A stretch of DNA of 64,000 nt from NCBI RefSeq assembly GCF_019900845.1, contig NZ_CP074570.1, forward strand, positions 1,922,001 to 1,986,000, written 5' to 3'. Source of the DNA: Paraneptunicella aestuarii (GTDB taxonomy: Bacteria > Pseudomonadota > Gammaproteobacteria > Enterobacterales > Alteromonadaceae). Numbering within the stretch: position 1 is the stretch's first letter; each line of letters opens with the position of its first letter. Positions 7,833 through 17,423 of this stretch are shown here, piece by piece. Both the position numbers and the translations under genes were made by a program. The notes under the pieces were generated by a model. It was not told where the DNA came from. It did no database searches and was given only the letters and a program-made list of their open reading frames with translations.

Positions 7833-8792
7833 ATGACAAAGCGGACTTTTGAGCAAGCATTTAATGCTATTTTCCACGATAGTAAAGCATTTGTTGATTT
7901 TTGTGGATTAGATGTAGCTTCGGAGGTCGAAACGTTCACCGTATCCGGTAGGGAGATATTTAAGACATCGGATAAGTTCAAAAAATACTTACGCTTTATT
8001 GACCGTGTTATTCTTCGACATCTAGCAAAGGATAAGAATGTTGTTCATTCTTTTACGAAAGACAAAAATACTTTTACTGCGGTTAGAGCTCACACAGATA
8101 GTAATTATTTTTTCTTAACAGATATCAGAAATTTTTACTCAAACATAAAAATTACGGATGTACTTCGTATATTAGAAAGGGATAAAGAGCGCATCCCTAT
8201 CTCAGATATTGATTCTTATATAAATCTGCTTGCCTCGTTAATGACATTTAATGGTTCAGTACCAGTTGGTTTTTCAACCTCTCCTCAATTAAGTAATGGT
8301 TTTTTATTTGAATTTGATTGTGCTGTTAGAGAGTTTTGTGAGAGTAATGTTCTGACTTATACCCGCTACGCGGATGACATTATAATTTCAGGAAAGAGCT
8401 TTGAGGAGCTTTCGGATCTTAAGGAAATAATCCAAACTTTTTTGAATAAGTATGCATCCTCAACCTTATTGCTCAATGAAGAGAAAACACGTATTACTCA
8501 TTTAGGGAATAAAGTGAAAATACTTGGGCTGAGTATTTTGCCTAACAGAAAAGTTACCATTGATACAAAGTACAAAAAGAAATTGGAATTATTACTGCAT
8601 TTTTACGTTACAGACGAAAGCAAGTATAAAAGCTTTCTAGAGGAAGAATTTAAGGGGAGCGAAAAATCTCTATTCGGTATGCTCCATTATGTGCAATCAA
8701 TAGATCCTGATTACTTGGAAAAGCTACAGAGAAAATATGGTGTTTTCGCATTAAGAACTCTCATGGAGGAGAGGTGGAATGAGTCGAGATAA
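7833..8792 (+). CDS. Retron-like reverse transcriptase
   Basis: Short RNA-directed DNA polymerase of 319 residues, the size of retron RTs. Visible RT motifs are LTDIRNFYSNI (first catalytic Asp, residue 97), VGFSTSPQLSN (146-155), YADD (179-182) and EEKTRITHLG (217-225), followed by VKILGLSI. No maturase or endonuclease domain is present. The usual retron NAxxH and VTG signatures are altered (AVRAH, ILG), so a divergent retron or another unassigned defence RT clade is possible. The start is ATG 7833; the frame runs back to TTG 7734, but that would overlap the hairpin region and lacks RT similarity. The gene is A/T-rich beside its neighbours. It overlaps the ATPase gene by 14 bases, so the two are co-translated. 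Confidence 0.85.
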   Translation: MTKRTFEQAFNAIFHDSKAFVDFCGLDVASEVETFTVSGREIFKTSDKFKKYLRFIDRVILRHLAKDKNVVHSFTKDKNTFTAVRAHTDSNYFFLTDIRNFYSNIKITDVLRILERDKERIPISDIDSYINLLASLMTFNGSVPVGFSTSPQLSNGFLFEFDCAVREFCESNVLTYTRYADDIIISGKSFEELSDLKEIIQTFLNKYASSTLLLNEEKTRITHLGNKVKILGLSILPNRKVTIDTKYKKKLELLLHFYVTDESKYKSFLEEEFKGSEKSLFGMLHYVQSIDPDYLEKLQRKYGVFALRTLMEERWNESR

Positions 8793-10131
8793 GATAACTC
8801 TTAAAAATATTAAAGCTATTTCAGAATTATCAGTTGAGTTTATTTATCCTGAGTCTCAAATTATAGTTGTTACTGGGAAAAATGGTGTTGGCAAAACTTC
8901 AATTATAAAGTCTTTCTATTTGCTAACTGATCCACAAATATTCAGTAAGTCATCTGGTTTGGATTCTATCCGAGACGGTAGTGAGATCCTATTTGAGATA
9001 GAAGGTTTTGATCAATTCTCATTTTCTTTCGATGTAAGAAGAGGGGTTCTTGATAGCCGAGATAAACTGCCTGGTCGAAATACTATGATCGCTGAGCTGC
9101 CTATTCCTTATGGTAAACGATTTGAGCAGTTTTCTTTAATTGCAAGTTTTGATAATGAGATTAGAGTTGGAATCGCAACAAATCAATATGAGAGTGCAAG
9201 TGATTTAATCAAATTTTTGTCAGAAATTTACTCAACTGAAAAATTTGATGAGCTTAAAGCAATAAAAATTGGGAAAAACACTTTTTACTTTATTCCAAAA
9301 GAACATGACTATTATGTGAGAGAAGATCATCTGAGTTCAGGTGAGTTTTTTCTAATACAGCTTTATAGATTAATAACATCTGGTGCAAAGTTAGTGCTGG
9401 TAGATGAGTTAGATGTGGCTCTTGATGCTGCTGCACAAGTTAAATTATTCACAGCGATAAAGCCAATCCTTGAGCGGTATGAAACGCGGCTTATAGTTAT
9501 TTCTCACTCTTTGGCTTTTATGAGTACAGTCGATGATGGTTGTTTATATTATCTTGAAGATGATGGGAAGAAGGTTACTTTAGAACGGCGTTCATATGGG
9601 TATGTGAAGTCTGATTTATATGGTTTCATAGGCAAAGATAGATACATTATCACTGAGGATGAAATCCTGGAAGGGTTCTTAAAATACCTTATTGGAAAGC
9701 ATCTACAACCATTCTTTGAGTATGAAGTGATTCCTGTTGGAGGAGAACCTCAAGTAAAAGCAATTGCAATGAAAAATGATACTCATCAAATATTTGGTAG
9801 TTCAGATAAATTGATTGCTGTAGTCGATCAGGATATATACGAGTCCATTAATCGCGATTTCAAAAGTGTTAGCAAATTATATAGCTCGCCAGTAAATGAT
9901 ATCGAGCTATTTATTTGGCAGAATAAAGACAGATTGTTGAATGATATTAGTCAGCCTAGTTTTACTCCAGCAAGAAGAGAAAAAGACACCGCCAAAACTT
10001 ATTGGAGAAAAGTTATTTCTTCTAGACAAAAGACGCCAAACGATCTGTATTCTTTAGTCGAAAGTGAGTTCAAGGAGAAAACTGAATGTTTAGTTGAAGC
10101 TTTAAAAAGGCATCTCTGCTTAGGTTCATAG
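8779..10131 (+). CDS. AAA/ABC-type ATPase with TOPRIM-like C-terminus (OLD-like effector of the RT module)
   Basis: Probable effector of the module. The ATPase part has Walker A GKNGVGKT (33-40), a signature-like LSSGE (185-189), Walker B LVLVDE (205-210) and an H-loop IVISHS (His243), the SMC/ABC-like layout of OLD and PtuA proteins. The C-terminal part (about 286-400) has ITEDEILEGF (acidic residues near 293-295) and VVDQD (Asp350, Asp352), matching the Glu and DxD pattern of TOPRIM nucleases; a DUF4435-type domain is an alternative reading. The protein (450 residues) is shorter than classic OLD proteins. Retrons of type I-B, such as Eco8, pair an RT with an ATPase-TOPRIM protein, so phage defence is the likely role. 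Biochemical activity is inferred. Confidence 0.8.
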   Translation: MSRDKITLKNIKAISELSVEFIYPESQIIVVTGKNGVGKTSIIKSFYLLTDPQIFSKSSGLDSIRDGSEILFEIEGFDQFSFSFDVRRGVLDSRDKLPGRNTMIAELPIPYGKRFEQFSLIASFDNEIRVGIATNQYESASDLIKFLSEIYSTEKFDELKAIKIGKNTFYFIPKEHDYYVREDHLSSGEFFLIQLYRLITSGAKLVLVDELDVALDAAAQVKLFTAIKPILERYETRLIVISHSLAFMSTVDDGCLYYLEDDGKKVTLERRSYGYVKSDLYGFIGKDRYIITEDEILEGFLKYLIGKHLQPFFEYEVIPVGGEPQVKAIAMKNDTHQIFGSSDKLIAVVDQDIYESINRDFKSVSKLYSSPVNDIELFIWQNKDRLLNDISQPSFTPARREKDTAKTYWRKVISSRQKTPNDLYSLVESEFKEKTECLVEALKRHLCLGS

Positions 10132-10421
10132 TTTGTGGCTTATATGGAGTATATGTATAGCGAGAAGCACGGCTAATGGCGCAGAGGATGTTCAAGTAAA
10201 ATTCAAGTTACTGTGTCAGATAAAAGTTAAAGCTCAATATATTTAGTCATCCTGTAATCACACTCCCCAAAAATGTATCAATCTTGCTGCTAAATGTTTC
10301 AAATATTTTCGTATAAACCACTTGTCGCAAAAAATTGCGGTTAGCGGATTTAAACTTTTTTATTCTTTCCTGCGACCTATAGTGATACTCATTCTCACCC
10401 TGCTATGTGGGCGCAGTTATT

Positions 10422-13400
10422 ATGGACATCACTAAGTACGCTTTAAAAAATGCTTCAGCGATAGGAACGATAGTTGGCATTGTGGTTTTTCTGGGATTTA
10501 TTAGTTTATCCCGATTACCTACTCAGTTATTCCCCGATATCGAAAGACCTCAGATCAATATTCAGACGAGTTGGCGTTCTGCTTCTCCGGAGGAGATTGA
10601 ATCTGAAATTATTGAGCCTCAGGAAGAGGTGCTTCAAGGTATCCCGGGCTTACAGAATATGTCGGCCTTTGCTAATCAGGGCAATGCCTGGATTAATCTT
10701 GAATTTGGCTTGGAAACCGACATGCAGCAGACCTTGATTGAGGTCATCAGCCGCATGAATCGCATTCCGCCACTACCCAGAGATGCGCTATCTCCCAATA
10801 TCATTATGGGCGGCAGAGGCGGTGATGGGCCTGCCTTAACCTATTTCTTTTTGCAGAAACTACCCGGCAATAACCAAGACATTAAAGACAACATTAGCTT
10901 CTTTCAGGATGTTATTCGTCCTCGTTTAGAGAGCATTCCTGGCGTTTCTCGTGTGCGTATGGAAAGTGGGCGTGGCAGCGATGAAGAGTTTCAGATTGTT
11001 TTTGACCCATACCGTGCCGCTGAACTGGGCGTGGATTTAACGGCGATTTCGCGTTTGTTGGGTTCGGCGAATGATGTGTCTGGTGGTTTCGTTGATGTTG
11101 GTCGTCGTAAATATACCCTGCGTTTTGAAGGTAAATACGACCCTCAAGATATGGGGGAATTGATTCTGGAATGGCGAGACGGTAGTCCAATCAAGTTGTC
11201 GGATATTGCCCAGATACGCATTCAGGGCGGCGATGAAAATTATGTCAGTATCCAAAACGGTAACCGCGCTATCTCTATTCGTGTTGACCGTGAGAACAAA
11301 GCTAACGTACTGGCGACGCTGGAAGCGGTGAAAGAAAAAGTCGCTGAAATAAATGAAGAGTTACTTAAACCGCGTCAGTTAACCATGGTGCAGTCATTTG
11401 ATGCCTCGGTGTTTATTTATCGTGCTATCAATCTGGTGACAGGCAATCTGGTGATGGGGATTTTGTTAGCGGTGGGCATTTTGTGGTGGTTTATGCGCCA
11501 GAAAATAGCCACGTTAATCGTTGCCTTGTCGATCCCTATTTCGCTCTTAAGCACCTTTATCGTGCTGCAAATTACCGGTCGTTCTTTGAATATTATCTCT
11601 TTGGCTGGCTTGGCTTTTGCGGTGGGGATGGTGCTGGATGCGGCAATTGTGGTGCTGGAAAATATTGTTCGGCATCGAACAGTTAAAAGATCGCCAGAAC
11701 AGGATCAGGAAGAAACTGCATATAAGGCGACCAAAGAAGTCTTTGGGGCATTGCTGGCATCAACCGCGACAACCGTTGCTATCTTTATTCCGGTTATGTT
11801 CCTTGATGATGTGGAAGGGCAACTGTTTGCTGATTTGGCGCTGACCATTGCTATTGCTGTGATCATTTCCTTTGTTGTTGCTGTCACTATTTTACCTGTT
11901 GCGGCTAATCGCTGGTTACGTTCGGCGGATCAGGAAGATCGCTTGCTGCCGTTATGGAACAGAATGGCAAAAGGCATTATGCGCTTAACGGCAACTACGA
12001 AACGCCGCATGGTGATGATTACCCTGTTGATGGGCTTGCCGATACTGGCAACCGTCATGCTCATTCCCAAGCTGGATTATTTACCGCCAGTGAAGCGTGA
12101 TGCGGTTGATGCCTTTTTCAATTTCCCTGCCGGTGCAAGTTCGCAATTTGTGGAAGAGGAAGTGATCAATTTGGTGGCAGAACGTTTGCAGCCTTATATG
12201 GATGGCGAAAAGCAGCCTGCCTTAAAAAATTACTACATTATTACCTGGCCGAATGGCGGCACTATTGGCGCACGAGTAAAAGATCAGGATCGCGTGAAAG
12301 AGTTGGAAAACCTGATGCGTAGTGAAATTCTTAAGGACTTACCGGATACCGGTGCGTTTGCCATGCAAGGCAATTTGTTTGGTGGTTTTGGTAATGATCG
12401 TAGTATCGATATTCGCTTGCAGGCTACCGACACCGAAGCCTTGGCAGCCACTGCGCAATTAGGCATGGATCTACTACGAGAAGCCTTTCCTGAGGCTAAT
12501 GTGCGAGCCAATCCCAACATTGAACAGGCTGAACCTCAAATAAGTCTGACACCTAACGATGCTCGAATTATGGAAGTGGGGCTGGATCGTCCTCGCATCG
12601 CCAATATTGTGCGTTCAATGGGCGATGGTTTGTATGTGGGCGAATACTTTGATGGCGTAAAACGCATGAACATCATTTTCCGTTCACAGCCTTGGGGCTC
12701 TCCAGAAGAGTTGTCTTCGTTACCGATAATGACACCTGCCGGAGAAATGGTGCAGTTGGGGGATTTGGTTTCGGTTGACAGAAAGGTTGGGCCAAGCCAG
12801 ATCCAACGTATTGATCGTCGCCGTACTCAGACGATTTCTCTGAATCCGCCCGAAGGCATGTCTCTGGAAGAAGCTATGGATGTGATCCAGACACAAATTG
12901 AACCTCAGCTTTTGGCGTCGTTGCCTGCTGATGGTGCGGTGAATTACGGGGGAAGCGCCGACAGTTTGAAGAAATCCATTGCTACCATGAGCCAAAACTT
13001 CATTTTCGCGATGGCGTTGTTGTTTGTGCTGATGGGCGGGTTGTTTAAGTCATTCAAAGACAGTTTTATGGTGATTTTAAGTATTCCGCTGGCGACCGTT
13101 GGCGGCGTGTTATCGCTACGAGCGCTTAACCTGTTTACGTTTCAGCCTATGGATTTGTTGACCATGATTGGTTTTATCATCTTGCTGGGGCTGGTGGTAA
13201 ACAATGCCATTTTGTTGGTGCATCAAACCCGAGCGGGAGAAAGTGAAGGCTTGAGTCGTGAAGAAGCGGTGCATCAGGCTCTGTTGTTGCGCTTCCGTCC
13301 TATTTTTATGAGTACGCTAACCTCTATTTTCGGCATGCTGCCTTTGCTTTTGGTTCCGGGGGCGGGAAGTGTCATTTATCGAGGGTTAGCGTGTGTCATC

Positions 13401-13553
13401 GTGGGGGGAATGTCGGTAAGCACGATATTTACTTTGCTGTTGTTGCCAACTTTATTACAGCTATCGTCGACCATAACAATGAGAAAGACGACAGATACCG
13501 GTTTTGGTGGAGCACATTGGGTGAAAAACCAAAAAGTGAACCACAAAGAATAG
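10422..13553 (+). CDS. RND-family efflux transporter permease
   Basis: Inner-membrane proton-driven pump of the AcrB/HAE1-like RND superfamily, about 1040 residues with two halves of six membrane spans and two large periplasmic loops. The first span follows MDITKYALKNAS; span 4 carries GMVLDAAIVVLEN, in which the second Asp of the usual Asp-Asp pair is Ala; the matching second-half segment is GLVVNNAILLVHQ. ATG 10422 is preferred; an in-frame GTG at 10407 is possible. It is followed 15 bases later by its adaptor, so permease-then-adaptor order is reversed from the common layout. No outer-membrane factor is adjacent. Substrate unknown. Confidence 0.92.
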   Translation: MDITKYALKNASAIGTIVGIVVFLGFISLSRLPTQLFPDIERPQINIQTSWRSASPEEIESEIIEPQEEVLQGIPGLQNMSAFANQGNAWINLEFGLETDMQQTLIEVISRMNRIPPLPRDALSPNIIMGGRGGDGPALTYFFLQKLPGNNQDIKDNISFFQDVIRPRLESIPGVSRVRMESGRGSDEEFQIVFDPYRAAELGVDLTAISRLLGSANDVSGGFVDVGRRKYTLRFEGKYDPQDMGELILEWRDGSPIKLSDIAQIRIQGGDENYVSIQNGNRAISIRVDRENKANVLATLEAVKEKVAEINEELLKPRQLTMVQSFDASVFIYRAINLVTGNLVMGILLAVGILWWFMRQKIATLIVALSIPISLLSTFIVLQITGRSLNIISLAGLAFAVGMVLDAAIVVLENIVRHRTVKRSPEQDQEETAYKATKEVFGALLASTATTVAIFIPVMFLDDVEGQLFADLALTIAIAVIISFVVAVTILPVAANRWLRSADQEDRLLPLWNRMAKGIMRLTATTKRRMVMITLLMGLPILATVMLIPKLDYLPPVKRDAVDAFFNFPAGASSQFVEEEVINLVAERLQPYMDGEKQPALKNYYIITWPNGGTIGARVKDQDRVKELENLMRSEILKDLPDTGAFAMQGNLFGGFGNDRSIDIRLQATDTEALAATAQLGMDLLREAFPEANVRANPNIEQAEPQISLTPNDARIMEVGLDRPRIANIVRSMGDGLYVGEYFDGVKRMNIIFRSQPWGSPEELSSLPIMTPAGEMVQLGDLVSVDRKVGPSQIQRIDRRRTQTISLNPPEGMSLEEAMDVIQTQIEPQLLASLPADGAVNYGGSADSLKKSIATMSQNFIFAMALLFVLMGGLFKSFKDSFMVILSIPLATVGGVLSLRALNLFTFQPMDLLTMIGFIILLGLVVNNAILLVHQTRAGESEGLSREEAVHQALLLRFRPIFMSTLTSIFGMLPLLLVPGAGSVIYRGLACVIVGGMSVSTIFTLLLLPTLLQLSSTITMRKTTDTGFGGAHWVKNQKVNHKE

Positions 13554-13568
13554 TTAGATTCGGGAAGA

Positions 13569-14666
13569 ATGATGATGAGTAATGTTAAGAAGTTTGTTAT
13601 TCCAACTTTGCTATTTACGATAAGCGCGCTGGCGATGAGCGCAAATGCATGGGCTCAGGCAAATAAACCAGAGCCACCCGCCACGTTGGTGGAGTTGGAT
13701 GATATTAAAGTTGAAATGGTCTCTGAGCAGATTTGGGTTCCGGGTACGGTCGTTAGTCGAAGCGACGCCAATATCGCCGCAGAGGTCGCCGGGCGTTTGG
13801 CTTGGGTAGCAGAAGTGGGCGAAGTGGTTGAACAGGGGGAAGTGCTGGCTCGCATTGACGATCGTTTAATGAAACTTGAGCACCAGCAAAATATTGCCAA
13901 TATCGCGAAATGGCAGGCCAGAGTTGAGCTTTTACAGCGTAAACAGGAACGCTTTGGCAAGATGGCTGAGCTCAATAATACATCGCGCGATCAGCTGGAT
14001 GAGATTGTGTCTGACTTGGAAATTGCACGTCAGGAGCTGGCTCAGGCGGAATTGAACAAAGCTCAATCTGAATATCATTTGGAACAAACGCAGGTGAAAG
14101 CGCCGTTTCGCGCTCTGGTCGTCGAGCGCATTCAGGCTCCCGGGGAATACACCAGTGTTGGCAGTGATTTATTGAGAGTGGTGGATACGGCGAATGTAGA
14201 AGCCAGTATTCGTGCGCCTCTTTCGGCTGTGCCTTTTCTTAAGCCGGGGCTGAATGTGGCAGTGAAGAGTTCTGTACTGGAAAAGCAACAAAGTATTCGC
14301 GCTATTGTGCCTGTAGGGAATGCGGTTTCACGTATGATGGAAGTGCGAGTAGCTTTGCGTCCGGGCGATTTTCCCATTGGCAGTGCGGTAAGAGTGGCGT
14401 TGCCTCACAGTGATTATCATCAAGGCGTTACCGTGCCTCGCGATGCGTTGGTACTGAGAAAGAGCGGGACGTTTATTTTTGTGGTGGATGAGAACAATCA
14501 GGCAGTACAGGTTCCAGTGACAACCGGTGTTGGTTTGGGCAGCCGAATTGAGGTGTTTGGTGAGCTGGATGACACCACAAATGTGGTTGTTCGAGGCGCT
14601 GAGCTTTTAAAAGCTGGGCAAAAGGTACGATATAACGATATGATATCTATCGCCAAGGCACAATAA
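13569..14666 (+). CDS. RND efflux periplasmic adaptor (membrane fusion protein)
   Basis: Periplasmic adaptor joining the RND pump to an outer-membrane channel. It has a signal peptide (residues 1-30, ending ANAWAQA), a lipoyl/barrel-sandwich half (AEVAGRLAWVAEVGEVVEQGEVLARID), a coiled-coil hairpin (about 100-160, rich in Glu, Gln and Leu), the second lipoyl half (QVKAPFRALVVERIQAPGEYTSVG), then beta-barrel and membrane-proximal domains. Length 365 fits. Three consecutive ATG codons occur at the start; GGGAAG lies just upstream. It is transcribed with the permease and ended by a good hairpin. Confidence 0.92.
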   Translation: MMMSNVKKFVIPTLLFTISALAMSANAWAQANKPEPPATLVELDDIKVEMVSEQIWVPGTVVSRSDANIAAEVAGRLAWVAEVGEVVEQGEVLARIDDRLMKLEHQQNIANIAKWQARVELLQRKQERFGKMAELNNTSRDQLDEIVSDLEIARQELAQAELNKAQSEYHLEQTQVKAPFRALVVERIQAPGEYTSVGSDLLRVVDTANVEASIRAPLSAVPFLKPGLNVAVKSSVLEKQQSIRAIVPVGNAVSRMMEVRVALRPGDFPIGSAVRVALPHSDYHQGVTVPRDALVLRKSGTFIFVVDENNQAVQVPVTTGVGLGSRIEVFGELDDTTNVVVRGAELLKAGQKVRYNDMISIAKAQ

Positions 14667-14731
14667 TCTAGAAAAGTTCCTATTACACCCAGTACAAGCG
14701 TATGCGGGATTTGATAGAAATGCGTTGGTGG

Positions 14732-14757
14732 AAGGCTCCTGCTTGCAGGAGCCTTTC
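14732..14757 (+). terminator. Hairpin terminator after the RND operon
   Basis: A 10-11-bp perfect stem (AAGGCTCCTG with CAGGAGCCTT) and a short loop, followed by TTTCTTATATT. It lies 65 bases after the adaptor stop. Confidence 0.75.
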
Positions 14758-14878
14758 TTATATTCAGGGCTTTTTAATTCGAGCCTTTACCCAGGCTTTC
14801 ATTCAGAGTTTTGGGAATAGACGTTCGTCACCAATAGCAACTTATTGCAGAGACGCCGTAAATCAATCCTTTGAGGCT

Positions 14879-14904
14879 CCACAGCCGCGTCCATGCGGCT
14901 GTGG
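14879..14904. repeat. GC-rich perfect inverted repeat
   Basis: CCACAGCCGC pairs perfectly with GCGGCTGTGG around a 6-base loop. There is no T-tract on either side, so it is not a standard terminator. It stands 45 bases from the end of pfkA and resembles a REP/BIME-type palindrome; I see no second copy. Confidence 0.5.
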
Positions 14905-14948
14905 CTCTGCTTATAAGTCACTATCGGTGACGACAGTATTCGATATGA

Positions 14949-15968
14949 TTAGTCAGCCAGTTGCTTGGCAAGTTGGCTTTGAGTGATATCAAACAGTTCT
15001 GTTTGAATTTTTACCAGATAAGGATCCAGTTCTTTACGATTTGCCCAGGTTTCTGTCAGCGGTACATCAACCAGCTTATAGTTACGCTCGCCCACCATAA
15101 TATTGGTTTTGCCCGCCATTGCCGCTTCTACAGCATAAGCGCCCAGTTTGGTCGCTAATAATCGGTCTTGTGTAACCGGAGAACCACCGCGTTGAACATG
15201 CCCTAAAATTACCGGGCGACAATCGGTTTTAATGCGTTCTGTCAGCACTTGCGCCAAAGCTGTGACGCCGCCAGGCCACAGATTTTCTGCCACAACCACG
15301 ATATAGCTGGTGTTACCGCGAATTTTACGGGCGGTTTCAATGTGGCCAACGATGGTTTGTAATGCTTTAACGCTGTCGTTATGAATCTCGGGTAACAATA
15401 CCTGATCGGCACCTGAGCTGACTGCGGCAGATAAGCCAATGAAACCGGCATGTCTGCCCATGACTTCCACTAAAAAGATACGCTCGAAGGCGTCTGCTGT
15501 ATCACGGACTTTATCGATAGAGCTTAATGCGGTTTCAATGGCGGTGAAGTAGCCAATAGTAGCGTCTGTGCCATTGATGTCATTGTCGATAGTGCCGGGC
15601 AGGGCAATGATTTGTTTATCCCAGAATTTGCTAAGGTGATCTGCACCTTTGAATGAACCGTCGCCACCGATCACCAATAGCGCTTCTATTTCCAGTTCAT
15701 CCAGGTTCTGCGCTGCTTTAATCGCCGCTGCTTCGGTTTTAAACTCCAGACAGCGAGCACTACGTAGCACTGTGCCGCCTGCTTGCATAATGTTACCGAC
15801 TGAATCACGAGACATAACTTTGTATTCCTGATTCAGCAAACCGTTGTAACCGTGGCGATAGCCTATCACTTCAATATTGTAATGCTCGGCGGTTAATACT
15901 ACGGCTCGAATGCAGGCATTCATGCCGGGAGCGTCACCACCTGATGTTAGTACAGCGATACGTTTCAT
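14949..15968 (-). CDS. pfkA: ATP-dependent 6-phosphofructokinase
   Basis: Phosphorylates fructose 6-phosphate in glycolysis; cytoplasmic. The N-terminal ITSGG-like loop reads VLTSGGDAPGMN (residues 6-17), the ATP site has GGDGS (ATP-type rather than the GGDDS of PPi enzymes), and the catalytic segment is PGTIDNDI with Asp as base. Also seen are VEVMGRHAG and the GHVQRGGSP effector/substrate loop. The 339-residue length is close to the usual 320-340. The gene stands alone with its own upstream region. Many Alteromonadales lean on the Entner-Doudoroff pathway, so an intact ATP-PFK is worth recording. Confidence 0.95.
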   Translation of the reverse strand: MKRIAVLTSGGDAPGMNACIRAVVLTAEHYNIEVIGYRHGYNGLLNQEYKVMSRDSVGNIMQAGGTVLRSARCLEFKTEAAAIKAAQNLDELEIEALLVIGGDGSFKGADHLSKFWDKQIIALPGTIDNDINGTDATIGYFTAIETALSSIDKVRDTADAFERIFLVEVMGRHAGFIGLSAAVSSGADQVLLPEIHNDSVKALQTIVGHIETARKIRGNTSYIVVVAENLWPGGVTALAQVLTERIKTDCRPVILGHVQRGGSPVTQDRLLATKLGAYAVEAAMAGKTNIMVGERNYKLVDVPLTETWANRKELDPYLVKIQTELFDITQSQLAKQLAD

Positions 15969-16344
15969 GTCATTAAACCTGAATATCTTGGTTCGTCAGT
16001 TCCGGCATAGTTAACTGCAAATTCCTGTTTGCCGGATGGAAATCTTAATAGTCGTTCATTGTGGCAAGTATTTCTTGCTATTGAAATATCCCCGGAAAGA
16101 ATATTTCCGAAAAAAATATGAAGTTTGAATATGGATTGATAAAACAATGAGCAATCTGTTTTGTCGCTAAATGTATGGTGGCTGTAACAGTGTGTAAAAA
16201 TGCTTTTCAGACGCTTTTCAATTTGAATTATGAGATTAAACTGCCAATCATCAAGTAAGGATAATGTTCTGTAGCTGACTAATTAATCAGAGCATCTGTT
16301 TAGGCCGATTGTTGGATAAGAATAAGCTGTAAAAAGGAGTCGCC
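15969..16344. other. Intergenic region between pfkA and the DUF6279-like gene
   Basis: A 376-base A/T-rich gap between divergent genes that must hold both promoters. I see no convincing operator, hairpin or small gene. An AAAAAGGAG ribosome site stands directly before the + strand gene. Confidence 0.5.
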
Positions 16345-17193
16345 ATGAGAAAAATCATTTTAGTTACCATTTTCCTGCTATTAGGTGGGTGTAGTTCTCA
16401 ATTTGTGTATAACAACATGGACTGGATGATCCATTGGTATCTGGATGATTACATCGACCTCAACAAGGCGCAACGTAATGTCTTTGATGAGCGATTTGCT
16501 GTTTGGCATTCATGGCATCGTAAGGAAGAACTGGTGAAATACCGGGAGCAACTAAACAGCATTCGTGCATTAGTTGAAACTAATGGTTTTACTCACGATA
16601 ACTTGCAAGCACAGTTTGATCAGGCTCGTACTCATTGGGAAAATTTGAGAGGTCATATTGCCCCGGATCTGGCGGCAATGGCATCTTCACTTTCTGATGC
16701 TCAGGTAAAAGCGATGTTTGAGGCATTAGCCAAAGACAATAAAGAAGAACAGGACAGTCAAGACAAGGTATACGAAAAAACCGAACAGGAGCGCATGGAT
16801 AAGCGTCAGAAAGACATTGAACAGAATTTGTCTGAATGGGTTGGTAAACTGAGCGATGAACAAAAGTCGATTATTGCCGGTTATGTTCCTCAATTCCGCC
16901 CAAATTGGCAGGAATGGATCAACTATCACAAAACTGTTCAGGGGAAAGCGAAAGCCATCTTTGCCACTCGAAAGGAAAACCCGGCATTTAAAGAAGAACT
17001 GCTGGCATTAATGACCAATCCGGAGGCTTATCGTTCTGAAAAAATGGTCGCCAATGCAGAGTTTAATGGCCGTTTATATAGCGCTTTGATCGCAGATATG
17101 AGCAAGTCATTAACTGATAAGCAGCGTAAAAAGCTACTGCGTAAACTGGATGGGTATATTGAAGATATTTCTGATCTGATCGGAGACGATTGA
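16345..17193 (+). CDS. DUF6279-type lipoprotein
   Basis: Predicted lipoprotein: residues 1-16 form a signal with lipobox LLGGC (Cys16). The rest is a mostly helical, charged protein with the family's early YNNMDWMIHWYLDDYIDLNKAQR segment, an Asp/Tyr/Trp-rich start followed by long amphipathic helices. Length 282 fits the family. AAAAAGGAG precedes the ATG. The function of the family is not known to me; envelope localisation is inferred from the lipobox. Confidence 0.75.
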   Translation: MRKIILVTIFLLLGGCSSQFVYNNMDWMIHWYLDDYIDLNKAQRNVFDERFAVWHSWHRKEELVKYREQLNSIRALVETNGFTHDNLQAQFDQARTHWENLRGHIAPDLAAMASSLSDAQVKAMFEALAKDNKEEQDSQDKVYEKTEQERMDKRQKDIEQNLSEWVGKLSDEQKSIIAGYVPQFRPNWQEWINYHKTVQGKAKAIFATRKENPAFKEELLALMTNPEAYRSEKMVANAEFNGRLYSALIADMSKSLTDKQRKKLLRKLDGYIEDISDLIGDD

Positions 17194-17423
17194 TGCTTCA
17201 ATTTTAATTCAACTTCTAAATCAAACAGTTGATGTCGCTATTCTTCAAGCTTTGGCTGTATTGGCGATGATAAATTCGATACAGCCCATTTTTTAATAGA
17301 TTCTGTTTTATTATTAAAAGTATTAAACCTTTCTTCTGACGTGAACCTCCTGTTTTTGCACGATTAATTCACTCATTCTCTTCGCACAATGGTTTTAACA
17401 GCCTACCTTGTGACGGAGAGAGA

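Noticed and set aside
7833..10131. Group II intron or diversity-generating retroelement RT
   Set aside because: No maturase/endonuclease domain, and no template/variable repeat or accessory Avd gene; the RT is short and paired with an ATPase.
14702..14986. 94-residue frame after the RND operon
   Set aside because: It contains the terminator and the GC-rich palindrome and overlaps the pfkA end.
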